Origin: Micavibrio aeruginosavorus
GTDB lineage: Bacteria; Pseudomonadota; Alphaproteobacteria; Micavibrionales; Micavibrionaceae
Reading direction: 5' to 3'
NCBI GenBank assembly: GCA_003240795.1
Contig: QFNK01000086.1
Location: forward strand, 1 to 7,407
Length of the DNA: 7,407 bases
A program made the translations under genes and the position numbers. This document shows positions 1-5,427 of the stretch, in pieces (position 1 is the first letter of the stretch; each line of letters begins with the position of its first letter). The notes beneath the pieces were generated by a model, which did not search any database, was not told the origin of the DNA, and worked only from the letters and a program-made list of their open reading frames with translations.

Positions 1-466
1 GCCTGCCGATGATACTGTTGTTTCGCCGGGTGCCGTTTCAAAGCCGGAAATCGTGCCTGCGCCTGTTGTCGCAACGGCGGCGGCACCAACGCCTGCGCCA
101 AAAGCCGCGCCCGCCATTCAGGGCAAGCCTGAAAGCTCCGTCATGGGGCTTCGCATCGGCGAGCATGGTTCCAAAACGCGTATCGTGTTCGATACGACGG
201 CAAGGACGAAGCCGGATTTCAAATTCGATGTCGACAATGCGGAGAAAGTCCTGTTGGTCGATCTGCCGTCTTCGGTATGGACGGGCGCGCCGTCGGGCAA
301 GCCGTCTTCGCCGATGATTTCGGCGTGGAACGCACAAGTAACATCGACGGGCGGTTCGGTGATCGCCGTGCAGCTCAAGAAGAATGCGCGCGTTGTCGGA
401 ACGGAATATCTGAAGCCGGAGGGTAAAAATTCCGGGCGCGTCGTCATCGATATCGCCGCGGAATAG
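1..466 (+). CDS. AMIN-domain envelope protein, C-terminal part (5' end outside window)
   Basis: The frame is open from the first bases of the window, so the true start lies upstream; the GTG at 53 is simply an internal valine codon. The visible part starts with a Pro/Ala/Val-rich stretch typical of a flexible periplasmic linker, then about 105 residues resembling an AMIN domain: a short strand around MGLRIGEHGSKTRIVFDT, then FKFDVDNAEKVLLVDLP and a closing strand ending RVVIDIAAE. AMIN domains bind peptidoglycan and target amidases and secretins to the septum or envelope. In amidases the AMIN domain precedes a catalytic domain, but here translation stops right after it, so this is a C-terminal AMIN module with no amidase domain after it. 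What lies N-terminal is unknown. The next gene is 115 bases away. The family call is made from the strand pattern and is moderately sure. Confidence 0.6.
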   Translation, partial: PADDTVVSPGAVSKPEIVPAPVVATAAAPTPAPKAAPAIQGKPESSVMGLRIGEHGSKTRIVFDTTARTKPDFKFDVDNAEKVLLVDLPSSVWTGAPSGKPSSPMISAWNAQVTSTGGSVIAVQLKKNARVVGTEYLKPEGKNSGRVVIDIAAE

Positions 467-581
467 GCGCATCTCCCTGAAATAGCAGGAAAATAAAAGC
501 GTGTTTATTCCCGCGAAGGGTTTCCGGTGTTACGCCGTATTATCTATGTTCGATAATCAAACCAACAAAGGATAAAAGAAC

Positions 582-902
582 ATGAAAAAACTGATGATGC
601 TGAGCGCGGCCCTTCTGGCTATGCAGGCGGCACCCGCACTGGCGCAGGATGGTCCGAAGCCGCACAAAGAAGGCAAAGGCATGGAGCGCTACTTTGACAA
701 GCAAGACACCAACAAAGACGGTGTTATCACAGAAGCCGAAGCCGTTGCCGCCGCCAAGGCGCGTTTCACCGAAGTCGATGCCAACAAGGACGGCAAAGTG
801 ACGAAGGATGAAGCCAAGGCTCACCATGACGCCATGCGCGCCAAGTGGAAAGAAAAGCGCGAAGAGATGAAAAAGCTCAAGGAAGAAGCTCCTAAGCAAT
901 AG
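582..902 (+). CDS. Secreted two-EF-hand calcium-binding-type protein
   Basis: The product is 106 residues. Residues 1-21 form a signal peptide (MKK, hydrophobic core, Ala-Leu-Ala before Gln22), so the mature protein should be periplasmic. Two canonical EF-hand loops follow: residues 42-53 (DTNKDGVITEAE) and 66-77 (DANKDGKVTKDE), each with acidic or polar residues at loop positions 1, 3, 5, 9 and 12 and Gly at position 6. The C-terminal third (about 80-106) is a Lys/Glu-rich helix. AAAGGAT at 567-573 is a good ribosome site for the ATG at 582. The gene ends 12 bases before the sigma factor gene, and the sigma gene's ribosome site (AGGG, 901-904) overlaps this gene's stop codon, so the two are probably co-transcribed. 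Calcium is the usual ligand, but whether it has a sensory role in this operon is inference. Confidence 0.85.
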   Translation: MKKLMMLSAALLAMQAAPALAQDGPKPHKEGKGMERYFDKQDTNKDGVITEAEAVAAAKARFTEVDANKDGKVTKDEAKAHHDAMRAKWKEKREEMKKLKEEAPKQ

Positions 903-914
903 GGATAGCGCATC

Positions 915-1517
915 ATGAAGGCCCCTATGGCCTCTACCGACGATAGTGACGAAAGCCTGATGCGCCTGATCAAACAGGGAAGCCATCAGGCTTTTGCCAT
1001 TCTGGTGAGACGCCATACGGAGCGTTTTCACGCGGCCGCTTACCGTATGACGAATGGCGCGCGGGAGGCCGAGGACCTAGTGCAGGATGCTTTCCTGAAA
1101 ATCTGGCAGAAGCCGGAAATCTGGAGGGACGATGCGGGCGCGAAGTTCACGACGTGGTTCTACCGCATCCTGATAAACCAGAACACGGACCGCCTGCGCC
1201 GTCATAAAAAGTTGGCAGACGGCAATGAAATTCTGGAATTTGTCGCGGATGCCGCGCCAAACCCGGAGCAGAAGGCCGCGATGACGGAGGAGGAGATCAT
1301 GATCGAAAGCGCGATCGATTCCCTTCCCGAAAGGCAGAAGACGGCGCTCAACCTCTGTTTCTACGAAGGTATGAGCAATGCGGAGGCGGCGGAGGCGATG
1401 GGGGTCAAGGTCAAGGCGCTTGAATCCCTGCTGATGCGGGCGAAGACCGGACTAAAAGAATTTATAGGAAGAAACGACAACCGCCTTGGAAAGGGGAAGT
1501 CTTATGCAACAAGATGA
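915..1517 (+). CDS. ECF-family RNA polymerase sigma factor
   Basis: The product is 200 residues, the usual ECF sigma length. Region 2 spans about residues 26-97 and includes the conserved core around AREAEDLVQDAFLKIWQ (49-65) and FTTWFYRILINQNTDRLRR (78-96), which binds core polymerase and the -10 element. Region 4 spans about 131-184 and includes IDSLPERQKTALNL (134-147) and the helix-turn-helix NAEAAEAMGVKVKALESLLMR (155-175), which reads the -35 element. A linker around 100-130 separates them and there is no sigma region 3, as expected for ECF. Start choice is uncertain: ATG 915 has AGGG ten bases upstream, while ATG 927 has GAAGG five bases upstream; either leaves all domains intact. Its 3' end overlaps the next gene by 14 bases. 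Together with the next two genes it resembles the cnrYXH type of sigma, anti-sigma and periplasmic sensor set, so it is probably held inactive at the membrane. Confidence 0.92.
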   Translation: MKAPMASTDDSDESLMRLIKQGSHQAFAILVRRHTERFHAAAYRMTNGAREAEDLVQDAFLKIWQKPEIWRDDAGAKFTTWFYRILINQNTDRLRRHKKLADGNEILEFVADAAPNPEQKAAMTEEEIMIESAIDSLPERQKTALNLCFYEGMSNAEAAEAMGVKVKALESLLMRAKTGLKEFIGRNDNRLGKGKSYATR

Positions 1518-1797
1518 TTTGGACAACATGCTGATGCGCCGCGCGGCGGCACCGGAAGCGCCATCCGGCCTTGCGGAGCGGATTATCACGCAGGCATTGC
1601 TGAACATGCCGAGAGTGACGCGCAAGAGTTTCTGGGAAGAGCTTGGTTCCATGTTCGCGCTTCCGCATCCGCGGGTGGCGATCGCGGCGGGGGTTATCCT
1701 CGGCATCGCGATGGGCGTGCAGGCGGGTGACGGGCTGACCATGCTGCAACAGGACTGGTCGTCGTTCCTTTACATTAACGAGGGAGGGTGGTTATGA
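1504..1797 (+). CDS. Small one-pass membrane protein, probable anti-sigma factor
   Basis: The product is 97 residues from ATG 1504, preceded by a strong GGGGAAG ribosome site at 1493-1499; a longer reading from TTG 1486 is less likely. The N-terminal half is soluble and should be cytoplasmic, with a Pro/Ala-rich turn and an amphipathic segment (APSGLAERIITQALLNMP, about 19-36). That arrangement is common in short anti-sigma proteins that clamp an ECF factor. One transmembrane segment lies at about 56-75 (residues RVAIAAGVILGIAMGV), leaving a short C-terminal periplasmic tail ending in GGWL. The gene starts inside the sigma gene (14-base overlap) and its stop overlaps the start of the next gene (ATGA), so translation is probably coupled and stoichiometry fixed. 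There is no zinc-binding anti-sigma motif. The role is inferred from topology and position (compare CnrY), not from a recognised domain. Confidence 0.65.
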   Translation: MQQDDLDNMLMRRAAAPEAPSGLAERIITQALLNMPRVTRKSFWEELGSMFALPHPRVAIAAGVILGIAMGVQAGDGLTMLQQDWSSFLYINEGGWL

Positions 1798-2288
1798 GCC
1801 GCCGTATGAAAGCGGTTTTCACCGCATCGGTTCTTTTGAATATTTTGTTTATCGGTCTGGGCGCGGGAATGCTATACCGTTTCTCCGGCGAGGTGCCGAT
1901 CCCGCCGAACATGAGTCCGGAGGCGCGGCATTTTATCGCGCGCACCTATCAGGAAGGGCGCGAGGAAATCCGCCCGATGATCGACGAGATGAAGCGCGAG
2001 CGCAAAGTCGTCGAGGGCATTATTACCGCGGAGAAGTTCGATGCGGCGGCCTATGACGAGGCGGTTGAAAAGCTCCTCACCACGCGCAGCGAAATCGGGC
2101 AGAAGCGCGCGGACATCATGGGCAAGGCGCTGGAAGAATTGCCGTCCGAAGACAGGCGCGAGTTCGCCCACCGCATCCTTGAAAGCCTGGAAGGAAAGCG
2201 TCCGCACAAGGGCGGCTTCCACAAGAAGATGATGGATAGGGAATGCGATAAGCCGCGCGGCCCGGACAAGGGCGAATCAAAGCCTTAA
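1794..2288 (+). CDS. Membrane-anchored periplasmic metal-sensor/CpxP-like protein
   Basis: The product is 164 residues from ATG 1794, preceded by AGGGAGG at 1781-1787; a GTG at 1788 would add two residues but overlaps that ribosome site. A short basic N terminus and one membrane segment (about 8-28) anchor the protein, and the rest is a periplasmic domain of charged, mostly helical sequence: about 41-72, 80-115 and 117-134. This is the layout of the 'heavy-metal resistance' (CnrX-like) branch of the CpxP/Spy superfamily, which forms an all-helical hooked dimer and, in cnrYXH, binds metal and releases the anti-sigma/sigma pair. I see no LTxxQ motif. A possible metal-binding tail (His138, His143, Met146, Met147, Cys151) is present, but in the core only His46 and His126 are visible. 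It is last in the operon and overlaps the probable anti-sigma gene by four bases. Confidence 0.75.
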   Translation: MSRRMKAVFTASVLLNILFIGLGAGMLYRFSGEVPIPPNMSPEARHFIARTYQEGREEIRPMIDEMKRERKVVEGIITAEKFDAAAYDEAVEKLLTTRSEIGQKRADIMGKALEELPSEDRREFAHRILESLEGKRPHKGGFHKKMMDRECDKPRGPDKGESKP

Positions 2289-2360
2289 AAGCCCCTCAAA
2301 ACGCCTGAATGCGTCCGGTCTTACTGCCGCAAGGGTTTGCAGGGTAAAGGATGCGTTAAT

Positions 2361-2390
2361 TTGCATAGGCTATCCTGAAAGCCGTACACT
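2361..2390 (+). promoter_or_regulatory. Weak sigma-70-like promoter candidate
   Basis: TTGCAT (2361-2366), an 18-base spacer and TACACT (2385-2390) each match 4 of 6 consensus bases and sit about 20 bases before the start codon at 2411. It would give the charged hypothetical gene its own transcript, separate from the sigma operon ending at 2288. The match is weak and could be chance. Confidence 0.3.
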
Positions 2391-2410
2391 TAAAGAATAA
2401 GAGGTGCTTT

Positions 2411-2800
2411 ATGGGACGCTACAGCTTTACCAACGGATATGACGGCGACGGATCGCTGGAAAAGATCACCGCCATGGTGCAGGAAATCAAGGCGTCACCC
2501 AAAACGGGGCACAAGCGCCTGGTCGTACGCGAAAAAGGCAAGACGATGAGTCATGCCGTTATCGACATCAAGATGAAAGACGCAAAGGCCGTGGAGGAGA
2601 AAAAATCCTACATGTTCGACGTGCGCGAAAAAGATTACAGCCGCAACCCCGGGCAGCAGCGCCGCAAGGCCGCGGACTTTAAGGGTTATGACTGCGAAGG
2701 TGCGCCGGAGGATTATACGCCCGCATCGGACACGCAGGCGAAGTTCAACCGTTTTGGCGGCGGCGCGGGCGGAAAGAAAGTAGGGCGTACGAAATTTTAG
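2411..2800 (+). CDS. Hypothetical charged protein, unrecognised
   Basis: I do not recognise this 129-residue protein. It starts at ATG 2411 with AAGAGG about seven bases upstream. There is no signal peptide or membrane segment, so it is probably cytoplasmic. It is very rich in Lys, Arg, Asp and Glu, with one cysteine (Cys95). The N-terminal part (about 14-60) could form a helix (SLEKITAMVQEIKAS) followed by strands (KRLVVREKG, HAVIDIKMK). The middle (61-100) is Lys/Asp-rich with YDCEG, and the C terminus is a Gly-rich basic tail (about 113-129, FGGGAGGKKVGRTKF), the kind of end seen in nucleic-acid-binding proteins. Codon use matches the neighbours. It stands alone between the sigma operon and a terminator. 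Its base composition and ribosome site make it a real gene; its function is unknown. Confidence 0.75.
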   Translation: MGRYSFTNGYDGDGSLEKITAMVQEIKASPKTGHKRLVVREKGKTMSHAVIDIKMKDAKAVEEKKSYMFDVREKDYSRNPGQQRRKAADFKGYDCEGAPEDYTPASDTQAKFNRFGGGAGGKKVGRTKF

Positions 2801-2885
2801 ACCCTTCCGTTATGTGGCTGTGTCCTCGACTGTGTGTGATTGCCGGACAAATGTTTCAAGTGGAGTGTGTGTGGTTTTAACGAGA

Positions 2886-2906
2886 CGGGCGCTGTAAACA
2901 GGCCCG
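2886..2906 (+). other. Imperfect hairpin in the 3' region before the terminator
   Basis: CGGGC (2886-2890) pairs with GCCCG (2902-2906) and CTG (2892-2894) with CAG (2899-2901), around a TAAA loop, leaving one bulged G at 2891. The gap 2801-2957 also holds two TGTGTGTG runs (2831 and 2866). With the terminator at 2930 this makes a structured 3' untranslated region or a possible small RNA. Confidence 0.4.
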
Positions 2907-2929
2907 CATATTGGCCGGAAGACTTGAAG

Positions 2930-2959
2930 GGCTGCGCTTATGGCGCGGCCTTTTTCTTT
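2930..2959 (+). terminator. Rho-independent terminator
   Basis: GGCTGCGC (2930-2937) pairs with GCGCGGCC (2943-2950), eight pairs with one U-G wobble, around a five-base TTATG loop, followed by TTTTTCTTT. It ends transcription from the hypothetical gene. The T tract runs into the stop codon of trhO (2958-2960) on the other strand, so the convergent genes share this boundary. Confidence 0.85.
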
Positions 2960-3848
2960 ATTCGTCCATCGCAGGGTGTTTTTTCGTGAACTGGCGCTGG
3001 CGCATACGCAGGGACGCGGCTTTGTGTTCCGTCATGCCAGGGCGGCAACGCGGGCAGGATACGCCGAATTCATAGTCAGGGGATTCCTTGTCACCAGGCG
3101 TCAGCGGGAAGCGGCAGCCGTAGCAGATGTCATGGATACCTTCCTCCAGCCCGTGACCGACGGCAACGCGGCGGTCGAAGACGAAGCATTCGCCGTCCCA
3201 TTGCGATTGGTCGGCCGGAATGGTTTCGAGATATTTCAGGATGCCGCCGTGGAGGTGGTACACTTCCTCGAAACCGTGGGCGAGCATGTAGCTGGACGCC
3301 TTTTCACAGCGGATGCCGCCTGTGCAGAACATGGCGATCTTCTTATGTTTAGCCGGATCCAGATTTTCGGCGACGTAATCCTTGAAGTCCGTGAATTTCT
3401 TGATATTCGGGTCTATCGCGCCCTTGAAGATGCCGACGGCGGTTTCGTAGTCGTTGCGCGTGTCGATCAGCGTGACTTCCGGATCGGCGATCAGGGCGTT
3501 CCAGTCTTCGGCCGTGACGTATTGGCCGACCTGCACCGTCGGGTTCGCTTCGGGCGCGTTCATGGTGATGATTTCGCGTTTGACCTTGATCTTGGCGCGC
3601 AGGAATGGCTTGCCGGTCGATGTGGAATATTTCAGCTCACCCTGACGCACGCCAGCAACGCGGTCGAGCGCGTCGATGAAGATGTCGAGTTTCTCGCCAA
3701 TGCCGGCGACCGTGCCGTTGATCCCCTCGGGCGCGAGGAGGATGGTGCCGCAGATGTCGTTATCCGCGGCAATGGCCTGCAACTCCGCCTGAAGGTCGGG
3801 CAGGTTCTCAAGGGCGACAAAGCGGTATAGGGCGGCAACGGTCCACAT
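2958..3848 (-). CDS. trhO: tRNA uridine(34) hydroxylase TrhO (YceA family, rhodanese domain)
   Basis: The product is 296 residues from ATG 3848, which has GAGGTG just upstream and gives the family's usual start (MWTVAALYRFVAL); an in-frame ATG at 3884 would add 12 atypical residues. TrhO makes 5-hydroxyuridine at the wobble position of certain tRNAs, using oxygen. The N-terminal domain (about 1-95) carries the family's GTILLAPEGINGTVAG stretch. The rhodanese domain spans about 105-215 with IDTRNDYE (128-135), the active loop CTGGIRCEKAS starting at Cys175, and YHLHGGILKYLE (197-208). A C-terminal tail has two CxxC pairs (Cys242/245 and Cys265/268), probably a zinc site. Family length and motifs are complete. 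It lies 69 bases downstream of the macrodomain gene on the same strand and may be read from the oxyR transcript or from its own promoter. Confidence 0.93.
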   Translation of the reverse strand: MWTVAALYRFVALENLPDLQAELQAIAADNDICGTILLAPEGINGTVAGIGEKLDIFIDALDRVAGVRQGELKYSTSTGKPFLRAKIKVKREIITMNAPEANPTVQVGQYVTAEDWNALIADPEVTLIDTRNDYETAVGIFKGAIDPNIKKFTDFKDYVAENLDPAKHKKIAMFCTGGIRCEKASSYMLAHGFEEVYHLHGGILKYLETIPADQSQWDGECFVFDRRVAVGHGLEEGIHDICYGCRFPLTPGDKESPDYEFGVSCPRCRPGMTEHKAASLRMRQRQFTKKHPAMDE

Positions 3849-3855
3849 GGGCACC

Positions 3856-3884
3856 TCTATACAAAATGCGGCGGTGATTTTCAA
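3856..3884 (-). promoter_or_regulatory. Candidate trhO promoter, placed almost on the start codon
   Basis: On the minus strand TTGAAA (3884-3879), a 17-base spacer and TATAGA (3861-3856) make a fair sigma-70 match. Initiation about seven bases later would fall at the ATG at 3848, giving a leaderless or nearly leaderless message and excluding the GAGGTG that otherwise serves as ribosome site. The TATAGA partly overlaps that ribosome site, so one of the two readings may be chance. Confidence 0.35.
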
Positions 3885-3917
3885 TCTTTGTTACGACCTA
3901 AAACGATCGTCAAATAT

Positions 3918-4484
3918 TCAACTAAAATTTAGCAATTTTTTATATATATTACGCTCATCATCTCTAATAACTGTGAAGATAATATCTTTCTGGGGTGATT
4001 TTTTTATGCAGATTTGAGCGTTATCTATAGCAATTTTCGCCGATTCATTTATAGGCAGTCCAAAAGATCTTGTACCTAAAGGTGGCATTACTAAGCTTCG
4101 TGCTGAACTCAAGGCATAATAGTTAAATATATTTTTATAAAGTTTATCAAGCTTAAGAAGAACATCTTCCATATCGCTTGCGTCTAGATCATTGTTCATA
4201 GGAGCAACTGCATGCATGACTAAACGGCTTTTAAGATTGAAGCCCGCGGTGATACGATATTCTCCCTCAGGACAACGGACAACATAAGGCTTATCTGATG
4301 GGATGGGGGTAATATTCATGCATGCCTGATAAAGTTGTATGCCAGCTGCCCTATGAATCGCTCCATCTACACCTCCTACACCATCAGGTAAATCCGGCCC
4401 GATACCACCAAGTGAGGGGTTTGCAGAATTAACAATGATGTCTGCAAGAATGTCTGTAATATTTTCATTTGTTAAAAAAATCAT
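3918..4484 (-). CDS. Macrodomain (ADP-ribose-binding / deacylase-type) protein
   Basis: The product is 188 residues, a stand-alone macrodomain. Landmarks in order: the opening strand FLTNENITDILADIIVNSAN (3-22) with Asn19 and Asn22; the ADP-ribose loop GVGGVDGAIHRAAG (35-48), whose Asp40 corresponds to the catalytic Asp of YmdB-type enzymes; GEYRITAGFNLKSRLVMHAV (74-93); and MPPLGTRSFGLPINES (133-148), the second phosphate-binding loop. Such proteins bind ADP-ribose and can remove it from proteins or hydrolyse O-acetyl-ADP-ribose. Two oddities: a loop insertion of about nine residues (27-36, IGPDLPDG) before the glycine loop, and Arg139 in the GTxxFG loop where small residues are usual. The ATG overlaps the oxyR stop (ATGA) and no Shine-Dalgarno is visible, so translation should depend on oxyR. 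The gene is AT-rich, unlike its neighbours, suggesting transfer. Confidence 0.85.
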   Translation of the reverse strand: MIFLTNENITDILADIIVNSANPSLGGIGPDLPDGVGGVDGAIHRAAGIQLYQACMNITPIPSDKPYVVRCPEGEYRITAGFNLKSRLVMHAVAPMNNDLDASDMEDVLLKLDKLYKNIFNYYALSSARSLVMPPLGTRSFGLPINESAKIAIDNAQICIKKSPQKDIIFTVIRDDERNIYKKLLNFS

Positions 4485-4505
4485 TTTTTCATAATGGTTT
4501 TTTTT
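4474..4505 (-). other. Homopolymer cluster at the oxyR/macrodomain overlap
   Basis: Read on the minus strand, A8 (4505-4498), A6 (4489-4484) and T7 (4480-4474) lie within 32 bases around the ATGA overlap. The macrodomain frame is -1 relative to oxyR and is open back through the A8 tract, so a one-base slip at either A run would join the two reading frames. Confidence 0.7.
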
Positions 4506-5425
4506 ATTTGCAGGTCAAGTGTATTTATTTTCATTAAAAATTCTAACTCTTCAAATACTAAAAAGATATCGGCCTCGCGCAGGCCTTTCTTTTTGCGGGC
4601 GAAGCCGATTTTGCGGGTCGGGGCGGGGGCGGAAAAGCGGCGCAGGTCGAGGCCTTCGGGCAGCATGGGGTTGTCGTTTGCGACCATTGCGGGGAGGAGC
4701 GTGATGCCGTAGCCGGTGTGGACGAGCTGGATCAGGGTCGAGAGGCTTGCCGCGCTCAGGGTTTTCAACTCCTTCACCGGTTCAAGGCGGCAGGCGTCGA
4801 GGGCGTGGTCGCGCATGCAGTGGCCGTCTTCGAGCAGGAGGAGTTTTTCGGCGCGCAGATCCTTAAGGTTTAGGTCGCCTTCGCCGCGCAGATAGCCGGG
4901 AGCGGCGGCGCAGTAAAATTCCTCTTCCATGACAACATGTTCGGCGAGACCTTTTGTGTCATAAGGGAAGGCCATAAGGCCGAAATCGAGGCTGCCGTCA
5001 TGGACTTTTTCGACGAGCTGGTGGGAGCGGAGCTCGTGGACATATAGCTCCAGCGAAGGGAGTTTTTCCTGGAGCGGTTTCAGGATTTTGGGAAGGACGT
5101 AGGGCGCGATCGTCGGGATGATGCCCATTCTCAGCGGCCAGGAAAGCGGCGCGCCGGCGCGGCGGGCGCGGTAGGCGATGTCCTCAAGACGCGTGATCAT
5201 CTTGCGGGCGGCGCCAAGGATTTCCTCCCCCAGGGGAGTTAGGCGGAGGTTGCGGCGATTCGTCCGGTCGATGACAGGAGACTGGAGAATGTCTTCCATG
5301 TCCTTGATCCCGCCGCTCAGCGTGGACTGGGTCACATGACAGGCGGATGCGGCGGCGTGAAAGCTTCTGTGCTCGGCTAGGGCCAGCAAATACTGGAGCT
5401 GGCGGGTGGTGGGGAGGTTTTCCAT
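4481..5425 (-). CDS. oxyR: Hydrogen peroxide-sensing LysR-type regulator OxyR
   Basis: The product is 314 residues. The N-terminal winged helix-turn-helix is at about 6-65, with LQYLLALAEHRSFHAAASACHVTQSTLSGGI typical of LysR proteins. The effector domain starts near 95. Cys203 and Cys212 lie in LEDGHCMRDHALDAC with the same nine-residue spacing as the redox pair Cys199/Cys208 of E. coli OxyR, which form a disulfide on peroxide exposure; this identifies the protein as OxyR rather than a generic LysR regulator. It is divergent from ahpC, its likely target. The last ~25 residues (about 290-314, ending DLQIKKTIMKK) are encoded by AT-rich DNA and extend past the usual end near 300, so the native C terminus seems replaced. 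No Shine-Dalgarno is visible before ATG 5425 and an upstream in-frame stop (5435-5437) excludes a longer start. Confidence 0.93.
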   Translation of the reverse strand: MENLPTTRQLQYLLALAEHRSFHAAASACHVTQSTLSGGIKDMEDILQSPVIDRTNRRNLRLTPLGEEILGAARKMITRLEDIAYRARRAGAPLSWPLRMGIIPTIAPYVLPKILKPLQEKLPSLELYVHELRSHQLVEKVHDGSLDFGLMAFPYDTKGLAEHVVMEEEFYCAAAPGYLRGEGDLNLKDLRAEKLLLLEDGHCMRDHALDACRLEPVKELKTLSAASLSTLIQLVHTGYGITLLPAMVANDNPMLPEGLDLRRFSAPAPTRKIGFARKKKGLREADIFLVFEELEFLMKINTLDLQIKKTIMKK

Positions 5426-5427
5426 TG

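Larger units (their letters stand above)
3880..4570. other. AT-rich islet, probably acquired DNA
   Basis: Composition drops sharply here: the lines 3961-4020 and 4021-4080 each contain 20 G/C of 60 (33%), against 38 of 60 in 3661-3720 within trhO. The islet covers the macrodomain gene, its short downstream gap and the last ~25 codons of oxyR, with abrupt edges near 4570 (inside oxyR) and about 3880 (just before trhO). I see no terminal repeats, transposase or integrase. Confidence 0.7.

Noticed and set aside
486..510. AATAAA / TTTATT inverted repeat as a terminator of the AMIN gene
   Set aside because: The stem is all A-T apart from the ends and has no T tract after it, so termination is not supported.
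467..581. Possible ECF-type autoregulated promoter before the EF-hand gene
   Set aside because: I looked for GGAAC- or TGAAC-like -35 elements with a matching -10 and found none; TATTAT (538-543) and GATAAT (552-557) lack a good -35.
540..1031. Minus-strand open frame over the EF-hand gene and the start of the sigma gene
   Set aside because: It runs opposite two real coding regions with clear motifs; the Phe/Leu-rich product is the mirror of Lys/Glu-rich codons.
1486..1503. TTG start for the probable anti-sigma gene
   Set aside because: The ATG at 1504 has a GGGGAAG ribosome site at proper distance, which the TTG start would place inside the coding region.
2812..2880. 22-codon ORF rich in Cys and Trp after the hypothetical gene
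   Set aside because: No ribosome site precedes it and the composition simply follows the TGTG repeats; probably chance.
2940..3830. Long + strand open frame (296 codons) opposite trhO
   Set aside because: It mirrors trhO, whose rhodanese motifs and CxxC pairs are unmistakable; the antisense frame has no recognisable domain and starts inside the terminator.
3849..3884. Upstream ATG (3884) for trhO
   Set aside because: The added 12 residues are unlike the family, whose proteins begin close to the VAALYRF segment, and they fall on the promoter-like region.
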